DNA of 64,000 nt from Vibrio rumoiensis 1S-45. Lineage in GTDB: Bacteria; Pseudomonadota; Gammaproteobacteria; Enterobacterales; Vibrionaceae. Below, piece after piece: positions 1 through 9,748 of the stretch. Location: positions 1 through 64,000 of the forward strand of contig NZ_AJYK02000017.1 in NCBI RefSeq assembly GCF_000286955.2, written 5' to 3'. A program made the translations under genes and the position numbers. Numbering within the stretch: the first letter of the stretch is position 1; each line of letters starts with the position of its first letter. The notes beneath the pieces are model-generated. The model was not told the DNA's origin. It did not search any database and saw nothing but the letters and a program-made list of their open reading frames with translations.

Positions 1-3000
1 TACCGTGCGGAATACACGCTCAGGGTGTGGCATCATTATACTGACACGACCATCAGCCGTAGTTAAGCCTGTGATCGCATTCGGTGAACCGTTCGGGTTA
101 TTTGGGTATTGCTGAGTTGGGTTACCCAGATTATCCACGTAACGCAACGCCACCGTACCTGAATTTTCAATCGCTTGTAGGTGCTCATTGTTACGCACTT
201 CCACACGACCTTCACCATGAGACACAGCGATTGGCATGCGAGATCCTGCCATGCCACTGAAGAATACAGAATCTGATTTCTGCACTTCCACTAAGCTAAA
301 GCGGGCTTCAAAACGCTCGGATTCATTGCGAACAAAACGCGGCCATAAATCAGCACCTGGAATAAGTTCACGCAAGTTAGACAACATCTGACAACCGTTA
401 CACACACCTAGCGAGAAGGTATCTTCACGCTCAAAGAAGCCTGCAAACTGCTCACGCGCATTGTCATTAAACAAGACTGACTTCGCCCAGCCTTCACCAG
501 CGCCAAGTACATCACCGTAAGAGAAGCCACCACAAGCTACAAGGCCTTGGTATTCTTCAAGCGCGGCTTGTCCCGTTAAGATATCGCTCATGTGAATATC
601 GGTTGCTTCAAAACCTGCGCGGTCAAAAGCAGCCGCCATTTCAACATGTGAGTTAACGCCTTGCTCACGCAAAATTGCCATTTTTGGTTTTGCGCCAGTC
701 GAAATATAAGGCGCGGCAATATCTTCATTGATATCGAACGTCAATTTAACGTTTAGACCCGGATCGTTGTTATCGGCTTTTGCTGCATGCTCTTGATCAG
801 CACACGCAGGGTTATCACGCATTGCTTGCATTTTATGGGTAGTTTCGGCCCAAATGGTGCGAAGCTCGCTGCGGTTACGCTCAAGTACCACGGTGTCACC
901 AGTGGTGATCACAACAGAATCCGACGCTTCAACTGCGCCAATGACATGTGAACATTCCGCTAAGCCATTCGCTGCCAGTGTTGCTTGAACTGCTTCAAGA
1001 TCGTCGTTACGAACTTGAATCACTGCGCCTAATTCTTCGTTAAATAATGCGGCTAAGGTATCCTCACCTAACGCTGCAATATCCGCCTTCACGCCACAGT
1101 GGCCGGCAAACGCCATTTCAGCAAGAGTCACAAATAAACCACCATCACCTTTATCGTGGTAAGCCAGAAGCTTATTCTCACGCACCACGGCTTGCTTGCC
1201 TGTGTAGAAGCCTTTTAATTGCTCGACGTTATCCACATCGGCAGGTTTATCACCAAGTTGTTTGTAAACTTGCGCCAGCGCTGTTGCGCCCATGCGGTTT
1301 TTACCATTACCTAAATCAACCAAGATCAGGCTAGTGTCGCCTTTCGTCACTTGAAGTTGAGGTGTCACTGTTTTACGTACATCTTCAACACGAGCAAAAG
1401 CGGTGATAACCAATGACAATGGCGACGTCACTTCGCGCTCTTCACCATCTTGTTGCCATTTGGTCTTCATCGACATTGAATCTTTACCGACCGGAATCGT
1501 CAGACCTAACGCTGGACAAAGCTCTTCACCCACCGCTTTTACCGCTTCATACAAGCCAGCATCTTCACCTGGGTGACCGGCTGGAGACATCCAGTTCGCC
1601 GATAATTTAATGTGTTTGATATCACCAATATCGGTCGCTGCAATGTTCGTGATGGACTCACCCACCGCTAAACGTGCTGACGCGCCGAAATCAAGTAATG
1701 CAACAGGCGTACGCTCACCAAGTGACATTGCTTCGCCGTGGTATGAATCGTAACTTGCCGCGGTTACTGCACAGTTTGCGACAGGAACCTGCCAAGGGCC
1801 AACCATTTGATCACGAGCGACTAGACCCGTTACCGAGCGGTCACCAATGGTGATAAGGAAGGTCTTTTCTGCCACAGTTGGAAGACGCAATACTCGCTCT
1901 ACCGCTTCATTAAGCTCAATACCAGTGCGATCAATCGCTGGGTTATTGGCTTTTAGCGTTTGCGCATCACGGTGCATTTTAGGGGTTTTACCTAAAAGAA
2001 CATCCATTGGCATATCGATTGGCGTGTTGTCGAAATGTGAATCTTCAAGTTTCAAGTCACGCTCTTCAGTTGCCACACCAACCACTGCATAAGGGGCACG
2101 TTCACGCTTACAAATCGCATCAAAGGTCGCCATATTTTCAGGCGCAACCGCCATAACATAACGCTCTTGAGATTCGTTACACCAGATCTCTAATGGGCTC
2201 ATGCCAGGTTCATCATTAGGTACATCACGCAGTTGGAAAATACCACCACGCTCACCATCATCGACAAGCTCTGGTAATGCATTCGAAATACCGCCCGCGC
2301 CCACATCGTGGATAAAGGCAATTGGGTTTGCGTCTCCTAATTGCCAACAACGGTCGATCACTTCTTGGCAACGACGTTCCATTTCTGGGTTTTCACGTTG
2401 AACAGAAGCAAAATCGAGATCTTCAGCCGATTGACCAGAAGCCATAGAAGAAGCCGCGCCGCCTCCAAGACCAATGTTCATCGCCGGGCCACCTAATACG
2501 ATTAAGCTTGCGCCAACTGGGATTTCTTTTTTCTGTACGTGTTCATCTCGGATATTACCTAAGCCACCAGCAAGCATGATTGGTTTGTGGTAACCACGGA
2601 TCTCTTCACCGTTATGAGAATTTACTTTTTCTTCGTAAGTACGGAAATAACCTAATAGGTTTGGACGACCAAATTCATTGTTAAATGCAGCGCCACCTAG
2701 TGGACCTTCTAGCATAATATCCAATGCGGTTACGATACGACTTGGTTTACCAAAATCGGTTTCCCAAGGTTGTACGAAGTTTGGAATTTTAAGGTTAGAC
2801 ACCGAAAAGCCGACTAAACCCGCTTTTGGTTTACCACCAATACCCGTTGCGCCTTCATCACGGATTTCACCACCAGAGCCAGTTGATGCGCCCGGCCAAG
2901 GAGAAATAGCTGTTGGATGGTTATGGGTTTCTACTTTCATCAAGATGTGTGCAAGCTCTTGATGGTAACCATATTGACGAGTTTTTGGATCGGGGAAGAA

Positions 3001-3813
3001 ACGACCAACCGTTGAACCAACCATAACCGCCGCGTTATCTTTATACGCTGACAATACGTTATCTGGCGTCACTTCCATGGTGTTTTTGATCATTTTGAAA
3101 AGCGATTTTTCTTGCTCTACACCATCAATCGTCCAACCTGCGTTGAAGATTTTATGGCGACAATGCTCAGAGTTCGCTTGGGCAAACATCATCAATTCAA
3201 TATCGGTTGGGTTACGACCTAACTTTTCAGTAAAGCTTTCGACCAAATACGTGATTTCATCTTCTGCTAATGCAAGACCTAGTGTTACGTTGGCTTCTTC
3301 AAGCGCCGCACGTCCACCCGTTAATAAATCCACTTCAGATACAGGCGCAGGCTCTGCAACTTGGAATAACGCTGCCGCTTGTTCAAAATCGCTAAACACC
3401 ACTTCCATCATGCGATCGTGCAATAGGGCTTTAAGCTCAACTAATTGCAGTTCAGATAATGGGGTTGTCGCTTCAACGTAGTAAGCCGTACCGCGCTCAA
3501 GGCGTTTTACTTTGCCTAAGCCACAGTTATGAGCAATATCCGTTGATTTAGATGACCAAGGCGAAATAGTGCCCGGGCGAGGAGTCGTCAACAGCAGTTG
3601 ACCTTTCGGCTCATGATCTTCGATCGTTGGACCGTACGTAAGTAGTTTTTCTAGCTTGCCTGACTCGATATCGTCAAGCTCAGAGGTTAGGTCAGCAAAA
3701 TGCATGAACTCAGCATAAATACCAGACACAGGTAGGTTTAACTCACGACAAAGCTCTAAAAGCTTGTTGACACGAAATTCGGATAAAGCGGGGGATCCAC
3801 GCAAAATTCTCAT
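1..3813 (-). CDS. purL: Phosphoribosylformylglycinamidine synthase (partial, C-terminus off window)
   Basis: Large single-chain FGAM synthase: converts FGAR, ATP and glutamine to FGAM in the fourth step of purine synthesis, in the cytoplasm. The start [13 protein letters not shown] matches the family N-terminus. 1271 codons are present, so roughly the last 25 residues lie beyond base 1. A C-terminal class I glutamine amidotransferase domain is visible: nucleophile C1138 in GVCNGCQM, and the His/Glu pair H1263 and E1265 in MMPHPERVF. The central PurM-like ATP-binding halves are recognisable ([29 protein letters not shown]). The frame is open to the window edge. A PurR operator and a good -10 lie upstream. 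Function is certain; only the truncation by the window edge is incomplete. Confidence 0.97.
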   Translation of the reverse strand, partial: MRILRGSPALSEFRVNKLLELCRELNLPVSGIYAEFMHFADLTSELDDIESGKLEKLLTYGPTIEDHEPKGQLLLTTPRPGTISPWSSKSTDIAHNCGLGKVKRLERGTAYYVEATTPLSELQLVELKALLHDRMMEVVFSDFEQAAALFQVAEPAPVSEVDLLTGGRAALEEANVTLGLALAEDEITYLVESFTEKLGRNPTDIELMMFAQANSEHCRHKIFNAGWTIDGVEQEKSLFKMIKNTMEVTPDNVLSAYKDNAAVMVGSTVGRFFPDPKTRQYGYHQELAHILMKVETHNHPTAISPWPGASTGSGGEIRDEGATGIGGKPKAGLVGFSVSNLKIPNFVQPWETDFGKPSRIVTALDIMLEGPLGGAAFNNEFGRPNLLGYFRTYEEKVNSHNGEEIRGYHKPIMLAGGLGNIRDEHVQKKEIPVGASLIVLGGPAMNIGLGGGAASSMASGQSAEDLDFASVQRENPEMERRCQEVIDRCWQLGDANPIAFIHDVGAGGISNALPELVDDGERGGIFQLRDVPNDEPGMSPLEIWCNESQERYVMAVAPENMATFDAICKRERAPYAVVGVATEERDLKLEDSHFDNTPIDMPMDVLLGKTPKMHRDAQTLKANNPAIDRTGIELNEAVERVLRLPTVAEKTFLITIGDRSVTGLVARDQMVGPWQVPVANCAVTAASYDSYHGEAMSLGERTPVALLDFGASARLAVGESITNIAATDIGDIKHIKLSANWMSPAGHPGEDAGLYEAVKAVGEELCPALGLTIPVGKDSMSMKTKWQQDGEEREVTSPLSLVITAFARVEDVRKTVTPQLQVTKGDTSLILVDLGNGKNRMGATALAQVYKQLGDKPADVDNVEQLKGFYTGKQAVVRENKLLAYHDKGDGGLFVTLAEMAFAGHCGVKADIAALGEDTLAALFNEELGAVIQVRNDDLEAVQATLAANGLAECSHVIGAVEASDSVVITTGDTVVLERNRSELRTIWAETTHKMQAMRDNPACADQEHAAKADNNDPGLNVKLTFDINEDIAAPYISTGAKPKMAILREQGVNSHVEMAAAFDRAGFEATDIHMSDILTGQAALEEYQGLVACGGFSYGDVLGAGEGWAKSVLFNDNAREQFAGFFEREDTFSLGVCNGCQMLSNLRELIPGADLWPRFVRNESERFEARFSLVEVQKSDSVFFSGMAGSRMPIAVSHGEGRVEVRNNEHLQAIENSGTVALRYVDNLGNPTQQYPNNPNGSPNAITGLTTADGRVSIMMPHPERVFRTV

Positions 3814-3932
3814 GTACTTAGGTCTCTTTGGCTGTTGGTTTTAAAAAAAGAAAAGTGATATTGAAATCAATTCAGAATGTTAGCTGTAATACCTGAACTT
3901 TATTTCAATTTCACCTTATCCTTTTGCGGCAT

Positions 3933-3961
3933 ATTATAGAGTAAATCCGTGACCGAAGTAA
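3933..3961 (-). promoter_or_regulatory. Candidate purL promoter
   Basis: Read on the minus strand, a perfect TATAAT (3933-3938) is preceded by TTACTT 17 bases upstream (3956-3961). This would give a leader of about 110 bases to the purL start at 3813. The -35 is weak, which fits a regulated promoter. Confidence 0.5.
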
Positions 3962-3967
3962 CAGCAA

Positions 3968-3983
3968 AAGCAACCGTTTGCGC
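3968..3983 (-). promoter_or_regulatory. PurR operator (PUR box) of purL
   Basis: AAGCAACCGTTTGCGC matches the PUR box consensus ANGCAANCGTTTNCNT at every defined base except the last. It lies 155 bases upstream of the purL start and just upstream of the candidate -35. PurR with hypoxanthine or guanine represses purine genes in gammaproteobacteria. A second PUR-like site precedes guaB in this window. Confidence 0.8.
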
Positions 3984-4155
3984 AATTTTTTATTTAAAAA
4001 CTTTTTTATTTTCTAATCAAGGTTAAAATTCAAGCACATGAGGCCTTCTTTCCTTTTCAATATGACCTTAGCTTTTCATTTACCACCGAGTAACTTTGCT
4101 GATGTGACGGCTATTTGGTATAAAGTAGCCACCATCATTTATGTGAGATTACCTT
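3984..4155. other. Rest of purL-mltF divergent intergenic region
   Basis: The 342-base gap between purL and mltF holds the PUR box, the purL promoter and the mltF promoter (listed separately). I see no further gene or RNA element in it. Confidence 0.5.
4096..4124 (+). promoter_or_regulatory. Candidate mltF promoter
   Basis: TTGCTG (4096-4101), 17-base spacer, TATAAA (4119-4124) preceded by TGG. The predicted start near 4131 leaves a leader of about 25 bases before the TTG start codon. Confidence 0.5.
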
Positions 4156-5655
4156 TTGATTGATTTTTACTCTCATTCTTACTTTAAACGTTTGGTTTGC
4201 CTGTTATTTATTCTTATTGGTCTAACAGGCTGTAAACCAGATCCTAAGTCTCAAACTGACTTAGAGAAAATTCAAGAACGTGGCGTATTAAGAGTTGGAA
4301 CACTTAACAACCAACTGTCTTATTTTATTGGCCCAGATGGCCCAACGGGCCTGGAATATGAATTAGCGAAACGTTTTGCCGATGAATTAGGAGTAAAATT
4401 AGAAATTAAACCTGCTTACCATTTAACTGGTTTACTTCCTGCATTGAAAAATAATGAGGTTGATCTCATCGCGGCGGGGCTTAGTCACACACCGGAAAGG
4501 CTAAGCGAATTTAGCCCTGGTCCTGCTTATTATTACGTTAGCCAGCAGGTGATCTATAAAAAAGGTTCGTGGCGTCCACGTAATTTACAACAGCTGATCG
4601 ACAAGAAAGGCAAACTGACCGTGGTCGAAGGCTCACAATCAGAGCACGCCTTGCATGCTATCGCGAAAGACAATCCAGATTTAACATGGGAAGTCACTAA
4701 AACTTCGGATTCTACCGATTTGCTCAAATCGGTATCGGAGGGGAAAATTGATTTTACGATTGTCGATTCAGTGACTCTTTCAGTGAACCAACGTTTACAC
4801 CCTAACCTCGCGTTGGCTTTTGAATTAACCGAAGATCAACCTATTTCATGGTTCATCCGTAAAACCGATGATGATTCACTCTACGCTCTTATGCTTGAGT
4901 TCTTTGGTGAGATAAACCAATCCGGCGAACTTGCTAATTTAGAAGAGAAGTATTTTGGCCATATTCAAAGCTTTGACTATGTGGATACGCGTGCTTTTAT
5001 CCGCTCACTCGACAGCAAATTACCGAAATACAAAAAGCTCTTCCAAAAGTATTCCAAAGAGTTCGACTGGCGTTTAATTGCCGCTTTGTCTTACCAAGAA
5101 TCACACTGGAACCCTGAAGCGACCTCTCCGACTGGAGTTCGCGGCATGATGATGCTAACGCAATCTACGGCTAAAATAATGGGTGTAAAAAACCGTTTAA
5201 ATCCAGATGAATCCATTCGTGGTGGCGTTGGATATTTACGTAAAATGGTTAAACGAATTCCAGACTCAGTCCCTGAACACGAAAAAATTTGGTTTGCATT
5301 AGCGTCTTATAATGTTGGTTTCGGACATGTAATGGACGCACGACGAATTACTCGCATTCAAAAAGGCAACCCTGACTCTTGGACTGAAGTAAAAGAACGA
5401 TTACCAAAACTTAGGTTACCCGGCTTTTATAAATATACGTATTACGGTTTCGCTCGAGGAGATGAAGCGAAAAACTACGTAGAAAATATACGTCGCTACT
5501 ATCAAACTATCATTGGCTATGAATCTCAAAACCAAAAGCCGATAAAAGACGATAACTTAGATACCGATTTTCAGGTGATCGAAACCAACGAAACCCAAGC
5601 AATCAGTGCTGCAGACTCCAGTAATGATGAAGGCGACATATCGCTGCCCAATTGA
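4156..5655 (+). CDS. mltF: Membrane-bound lytic murein transglycosylase F
   Basis: Peptidoglycan-cleaving lipoprotein of the outer membrane. Residues 1-26 form a lipoprotein signal with lipobox LTGC (lipidated C26). Residues about 35-270 are a periplasmic solute-binding-like (SBP_bac_3) domain, and about 285-450 an SLT domain. The catalytic glutamate is E315 in SYQESHWNP, followed by the family motif SPTGVRGMMMLT. 499 residues is close to E. coli MltF (518). The start is TTG: the nearby ATG at 4141 is followed at once by TGA, and only TTG gives the full signal peptide. A strong terminator follows. The last 40 residues are polar, without clear homology. Confidence 0.93.
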   Translation: MIDFYSHSYFKRLVCLLFILIGLTGCKPDPKSQTDLEKIQERGVLRVGTLNNQLSYFIGPDGPTGLEYELAKRFADELGVKLEIKPAYHLTGLLPALKNNEVDLIAAGLSHTPERLSEFSPGPAYYYVSQQVIYKKGSWRPRNLQQLIDKKGKLTVVEGSQSEHALHAIAKDNPDLTWEVTKTSDSTDLLKSVSEGKIDFTIVDSVTLSVNQRLHPNLALAFELTEDQPISWFIRKTDDDSLYALMLEFFGEINQSGELANLEEKYFGHIQSFDYVDTRAFIRSLDSKLPKYKKLFQKYSKEFDWRLIAALSYQESHWNPEATSPTGVRGMMMLTQSTAKIMGVKNRLNPDESIRGGVGYLRKMVKRIPDSVPEHEKIWFALASYNVGFGHVMDARRITRIQKGNPDSWTEVKERLPKLRLPGFYKYTYYGFARGDEAKNYVENIRRYYQTIIGYESQNQKPIKDDNLDTDFQVIETNETQAISAADSSNDEGDISLPN

Positions 5656-5675
5656 GTTTATAGCACTATAGAAAA

Positions 5676-5708
5676 GGCGAAGATCCAACCGATCTTCGCC
5701 TTTTTTTT
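5676..5708 (+). terminator. Rho-independent terminator of mltF
   Basis: 10-bp perfect stem (GGCGAAGATC / GATCTTCGCC), 5-base loop, then eight T residues. It begins 20 bases after the mltF stop. Confidence 0.92.
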
Positions 5709-5856
5709 GAATGAAGAATACGCCTAAGATTGAATGAAAAATCATTAGCTGGAAAAAATAAACTGTGCTACAACTGTAATGGAGATGTCATAAATAAGCG
5801 CTATAAAGGCTGCTGACAAAACAATAAAACCATCACATATATAAGGAGACATACGA

Positions 5857-6000
5857 ATGTTCTCTAAGAAAAGAACCACCAATAAGTTTTTACATCGTAA
5901 ATCGAGTTCTACCCGCAGGCAGCGCATGTTAGCCAACAATAAAAAACAAGTGCTATGGCGTCACCGTAGTTATGTTTTTTGGTCGGACTACCCTGCTTAA
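5857..6000 (+). CDS. Small basic protein of unknown function, 47 residues
   Basis: ATG-initiated ORF of 47 residues preceded by a near-ideal Shine-Dalgarno (AAGGAG at 5843-5848, 8 bases before ATG). The protein starts MFSKKRTTNKFLHRKSSSTR and ends SYVFWSDYPA. It has 13 Lys/Arg in the first 37 residues and an aromatic tail (YVFW). There is no signal peptide or membrane segment. The charge pattern suggests binding to nucleic acid, ribosome or an acidic surface, but I do not recognise the family. It sits alone between the mltF terminator and tadA (opposite strand), so it needs its own promoter; I found no convincing one. Length below common ORF cut-offs makes it easy to miss. Confidence 0.7.
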   Translation: MFSKKRTTNKFLHRKSSSTRRQRMLANNKKQVLWRHRSYVFWSDYPA

Positions 6001-6037
6001 TCGCTTTCGGGCAACCTTAATAATAACCAACAGAAAT

Positions 6038-6063
6038 CGGCAAACCCCATATAGAGTTTGCCG
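6038..6063 (-). terminator. Hairpin downstream of tadA and the small basic ORF
   Basis: 8-bp perfect stem (CGGCAAAC / GTTTGCCG), 10-base loop. It is placed between the two converging genes. The T tract is weak on both strands (ATTTCT on the tadA side), so termination efficiency is uncertain. Confidence 0.5.
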
Positions 6064-6077
6064 TTAACCTAACCTGA

Positions 6078-6596
6078 CTATTCTTCTGAATTCTGCTCTA
6101 ATTTTTTCGCTTTAATTTCTTTTCGGCGACGTTTAAAAAAAGCCTGTAATTGATGACGGCATTCTTCTTCTAATAAACCACCAGCGACTTCAGCATAATG
6201 GTAAGATGCTTGACTTTTAAATAAGTCCAAAACCGTACCCGCCGCGCCAGCTTTTAAGTCATAAGCACCAAAAACTATGCGCCCAACCCGGCTATGTAAT
6301 AAAGCCCCTGCACACATAGGGCAAGGTTCTAACGTGACATATAAAGTGGTATCTAATAGTCGGTAATTTTGTAACGTTTGACCCGCTTGACGAATGGTGA
6401 CAATTTCAGCGTGCGCTGTCGCATCATGTTGACCAATCGCTGCGTTCCAACCTTCAGCAATGATCTCACCATCTTTCACTAAAACTGCCCCTACAGGCAC
6501 TTCATTATGCGACTCTGCAACCGCAGCCAGTTCGATAGCTCTGTGCATAAAAGCTTTATCTTGTTCAGTAAATTCAGGGGTTATCGGCTCAACCAC
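6078..6596 (-). CDS. tadA: tRNA-specific adenosine deaminase
   Basis: Converts A34 to inosine in tRNA-Arg(ACG), essential for decoding CGN codons. Cytidine-deaminase fold: zinc ligands H62 (in TAHAEI), C92 and C95 (PCPMC), proton shuttle E64. 172 residues, matching E. coli TadA (167). The start is GTG, chosen because a GAGAG Shine-Dalgarno lies about 8 bases upstream and the extra N-terminal helix aligns with family length; an internal Met17 is the alternative. The C-terminus is Lys-rich (FFKRRRKEIKAKK), typical of the tRNA-contacting tail. Confidence 0.95.
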   Translation of the reverse strand: MVEPITPEFTEQDKAFMHRAIELAAVAESHNEVPVGAVLVKDGEIIAEGWNAAIGQHDATAHAEIVTIRQAGQTLQNYRLLDTTLYVTLEPCPMCAGALLHSRVGRIVFGAYDLKAGAAGTVLDLFKSQASYHYAEVAGGLLEEECRHQLQAFFKRRRKEIKAKKLEQNSEE

Positions 6597-6664
6597 AACT
6601 CAGCTCTCTTTTATTATGGAGTGGGGATTATACGCGAACTCTTAAAGGATAATTAGCCTTAGTA

Positions 6665-7972
6665 TCAAAAGTCTCGCCAGGAACCTTTTAACCAACTTGG
6701 CGGTGTGCTACCAAACACAGCATCAATCACATCCTCGTTATAACTAAAATTTAATGAGTCATGAAATAAAGCTAATTGACCATCCATATCCAGAAACTGT
6801 CCGCCAGTAAAATTAAACGAACCACTTTGATAGTACGCCGCCGTGTTAGCGGCTGGGTAAGGTGTACCATAGGATTTTTTTAATTGATGATCAAACACAG
6901 TCACACCGGGGCTGCTTAAATGGTGATTCGCATCAAGACCATTCCAATCGGCACTTGAAGGTTGAAATCCATCGTTAAACTGAAATAGCACACCTTTAAA
7001 ATTACCAGAACCTATTAATGAAAAAACACCATTATGAACCAGTAATAGAACGCCATCAGTGCGTTGCGATGATTGAGCCATAGTGGATAAATCACTGCCA
7101 CCGATTTCACACGAGCCTTCAATCCAAATATGTGTATGACCAAGCTGAACTAACTCTTTAACCTTTTGACCACACTCACTGACTCGAGCGGCTAACGAAC
7201 CGTCTATTGCTGTATTTCCATATACAATCACAAAGTTATATTTCGGATTATCACGCACTTGTTGCCACTTCTCTTTTGACACTTCAAACATCGCCTCAAA
7301 AGGTTTTAAATCCGGATCCTGCATTAAATCTTGTTTTTGGTGCTGCTCAGAAGCAGAACGAGTTTTGTGTGAATCTAAGCAATCTTTTCCATTATTATCA
7401 AACCCAGTATAAGGTGGTTCTATTGTCGCCCCTACCCCTTGGTTATTCACCCCCGCCCCCGGTGAAAATATACTTTTAAAACGAACAGCCACACACTCCC
7501 ATCCTGCTTCTGTTTCAACTCCGGGATCTGGCGGGCTAATCGTGGTCGAAGCCTGTGTAAATAAATCTGCGGTTGATTGAATTGCCCCAGCAAGACGATT
7601 GTTACTAAAGTTCATGACTTTGTGTACTGTATTTTGATTAGCAGTACTTTGTACAATCGGTGAGACTAAATACTTTTTTCCACCAAGGTCAGAAATATTA
7701 ATGCTTGTTAAATTTAATGGCTCGAGGCAATCCTCTTTGAGGTAATCTGCTTGCATTAAATCGGATAAATTACGATCAGCCTGAGCTTTTGCAAACGCGC
7801 ACTCAATCGCGCCTTCTCCAAGCCATGTATTTTGACGAGCTTCTATTTCATTTTGTATCCGCTTCGCTTGGAAAAAGGTTGCCTTGTAAGAGGCCAGTGA
7901 CAAGGTAAGAGCAGCAATTAAAAGTAAACCAGTGAAAAGAAGGCTGGATGCCCCCTTTTGATTAATGTTCAT
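6665..7972 (-). CDS. PilX-like type IV minor pilin, second copy
   Basis: Prepilin-like protein of 435 residues. The leader MNINQKG is followed by a hydrophobic helix (ASSLLFTGLLLIAALTLSL) lacking Glu5, as in PilX/GspK-type minor pilins; cleavage is expected after G7. The large periplasmic part shares blocks with the gene at 8481-9746: FFQAKR-QNEIEARQN, SPPDPG-ET-GWEC, R-WIEGSCE, a FKG(V/A)LF stretch and the C-terminal WLKGSW-DF. It is therefore a tandem-type paralogue separated by pilV. Last gene of the fimT-pilW-pilX-pilV run, 114 bases after pilV. Its Shine-Dalgarno lies inside a hairpin (7973-8022). Exact pilus role unknown. Confidence 0.75.
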   Translation of the reverse strand: MNINQKGASSLLFTGLLLIAALTLSLASYKATFFQAKRIQNEIEARQNTWLGEGAIECAFAKAQADRNLSDLMQADYLKEDCLEPLNLTSINISDLGGKKYLVSPIVQSTANQNTVHKVMNFSNNRLAGAIQSTADLFTQASTTISPPDPGVETEAGWECVAVRFKSIFSPGAGVNNQGVGATIEPPYTGFDNNGKDCLDSHKTRSASEQHQKQDLMQDPDLKPFEAMFEVSKEKWQQVRDNPKYNFVIVYGNTAIDGSLAARVSECGQKVKELVQLGHTHIWIEGSCEIGGSDLSTMAQSSQRTDGVLLLVHNGVFSLIGSGNFKGVLFQFNDGFQPSSADWNGLDANHHLSSPGVTVFDHQLKKSYGTPYPAANTAAYYQSGSFNFTGGQFLDMDGQLALFHDSLNFSYNEDVIDAVFGSTPPSWLKGSWRDF

Positions 7973-8022
7973 TTAAGATTCCTTTGCTTTATTTATTATT
8001 GTTAAAGGCAAATAAATCTTAA
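7973..8022 (-). promoter_or_regulatory. Hairpin enclosing the ribosome-binding site of the second PilX-like gene
   Basis: On the minus strand two 15-base arms (8008-8022 and 7973-7987; 13 of 15 pair, 20-base loop) fold so that the downstream arm holds the AAGGA Shine-Dalgarno and ends directly at the ATG. The structure could limit translation of this gene relative to pilV. Confidence 0.5.
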
Positions 8023-8086
8023 TTGATAAGTTTGTTTTTTAAATTAATCTGGTTGAGTTAATAATAACTCTAACAATAAATTCGAC

Positions 8087-8491
8087 TCAGTTATCAAATT
8101 CATTGTATTGAGAGATCATGGTTTTCAACGCAACGGATTGTCGATCATTCCAACGGGTATCCCACCCTGTTTCTATATCAACCGTTTTTAATGCACCAGA
8201 TAGAGAGTCTGTGACTGTCCATGTAGTGGTATAAGAACCTGAAACTATTGAATACGTCCCTTCGGATATAGAAGAAAACGCGATTGTTCCGCTTGCACCA
8301 CTGATAGAACGAGTTCGAAAAAACTCTAATTGAGACTCTGCCAAGTGCAGAGCTTTGATGCTGTTTTCAGCAAAGTCCGCTTGTCTTTCCATATAGGTTT
8401 GCAGTTTCACAAGGCCCATAATGCCGACGATGAGAATAATAAAAGTGATCAATACTTCAATTAAGCTGAAGCCTTTTTGTTTAGAAGTCAT
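8087..8491 (-). CDS. pilV: Type IV pilus minor pilin PilV-like
   Basis: 134-residue prepilin with leader MTSKQKG and canonical processed start FSLIEVLITFIILIVGIMGL; PilD should cleave after G7 and methylate Phe, with Glu5 present. The remainder (about residues 30-134) is a short PilV-like soluble domain. Its start overlaps the end of the upstream PilX-like gene by 11 bases, showing translational coupling in the minor pilin operon. Minor pilins of this set prime pilus assembly at the inner membrane. The assignment as PilV rests on the N-terminus, size and gene order. Confidence 0.82.
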   Translation of the reverse strand: MTSKQKGFSLIEVLITFIILIVGIMGLVKLQTYMERQADFAENSIKALHLAESQLEFFRTRSISGASGTIAFSSISEGTYSIVSGSYTTTWTVTDSLSGALKTVDIETGWDTRWNDRQSVALKTMISQYNEFDN

Positions 8492-9746
8492 TCCATGATC
8501 CTTTTAGCCATTTGGGAGGAGTCATTCCAAAAATAGAATCAAGGACATCACTGTTATAGCTAAATTTAAGTCCATTGTTAAAAAAAGCAATTTGACCGCT
8601 CATATCTAGAATTTGTCCACCCGTAAAGGAAAATGACCCATCTTGTACATAAGCTACCCCACCTAAGCTTGCTGCATAATTAAAATAAGCTGCTACTGTA
8701 TTACTAGTCGCTTTATTATCAAAGCCATCCCAACTTGTACTTGTGATATTAAAACCACTGTTGTAGTGAAATAAAGCTCCCTTAAACACCCCGCTACCTT
8801 TTATTGAAAATATTCCATTATGGATAAATAATAAAACTCCACTGGTAGCTTGAGTTGCAGTAGCAACACTGCCTAGAGCATCTGATAACTCACAAGAACC
8901 TTCAATCCAAATTCTAGTGTTTGTAGGACTAATAACATTGAGAAGTTGATTGTCACAGTCGACTCCGGGATTGTTAATAACCTGAAAGTCTAAAGCTAGG
9001 TTATCTCTAACTTGTGTCCAATTCATAGGCTCTACGCCAAATAACTCCTTAAATGGTTCAAGACTTGAATCTTGTTGAATATCACTTTTAAGTTCAGCTG
9101 GATTCTGTGTTGAATAATCAGATAAACAATCCAAACTCGACGAAAAATCTGAAGAAGGACTTGGTATGGTTGATCCCACCCCCTTATTTTGAAGATTACC
9201 ATCAAAGTCGAGATAACTTTTATATCTAATCGCAGAACACTCCCAACCAGAGATAGTTTCATTACCAGGATCAGGAGGAGAGAACTCTGTTGCACCTCGG
9301 ATAAATAAATCAGCTGTTGCTTTAATCGCTCCTGCACTACGACTTGAGGACATATCCAATACTTTTCCAAGCTTTACGATAGATGTTTCATCCACCACTT
9401 GGGGTTCAATCAATAGTTTTTTTCCCCCCAAGTTTGTTACCTCAATATTGGTCGTTTTGAAATGATCAACACATTCAGATTGTAAATAACTAGAAGTATT
9501 AGTTGTGAGCGCCAAGAAGTCTCTATCTATATGTGCTTTTGTATAAACACATTCTAAGCCTCCTTCTAATGCCCATTGGTTTTGCCGCGCCTCAATTTCA
9601 TTCTGAGCTCGTTTGGCTTGAAAAAAGACACTCTTATAGCTCGCCAAAGTAATCACTAAAGCAGCCAGTAGTAATAAAGCCGCAACCAATAACGTCGCCG
9701 CGCCTTGTTGTTTATGTTTACGAGACAGGAAAAGTAAAGGTGCCAT
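8481..9746 (-). CDS. PilX-like type IV minor pilin, first copy
   Basis: 421 residues; leader ends KHKQQG, then AATLLVAALLLLAALVITL without Glu5, as in PilX/GspK proteins that cap the pseudopilus tip. Six or more cysteines and a long soluble domain follow. Paralogous along its length to the gene at 6665-7972. It lies 2 bases after pilW and overlaps pilV by 11 bases, so the two are co-translated. In V. cholerae a single gene of this kind (VC0860, from memory) occupies the equivalent place. Likely part of the tip complex with FimT, PilW and PilV. Confidence 0.8.
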   Translation of the reverse strand: MAPLLFLSRKHKQQGAATLLVAALLLLAALVITLASYKSVFFQAKRAQNEIEARQNQWALEGGLECVYTKAHIDRDFLALTTNTSSYLQSECVDHFKTTNIEVTNLGGKKLLIEPQVVDETSIVKLGKVLDMSSSRSAGAIKATADLFIRGATEFSPPDPGNETISGWECSAIRYKSYLDFDGNLQNKGVGSTIPSPSSDFSSSLDCLSDYSTQNPAELKSDIQQDSSLEPFKELFGVEPMNWTQVRDNLALDFQVINNPGVDCDNQLLNVISPTNTRIWIEGSCELSDALGSVATATQATSGVLLFIHNGIFSIKGSGVFKGALFHYNSGFNITSTSWDGFDNKATSNTVAAYFNYAASLGGVAYVQDGSFSFTGGQILDMSGQIAFFNNGLKFSYNSDVLDSIFGMTPPKWLKGSWNDF

Positions 9747-9748
9747 GA

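Noticed and set aside
1047-3481. Plus-strand ORFs of 60-134 codons across purL
   Set aside because: They are antisense shadows of the certain purL frame, with no ribosome-binding sites and no recognisable protein features.
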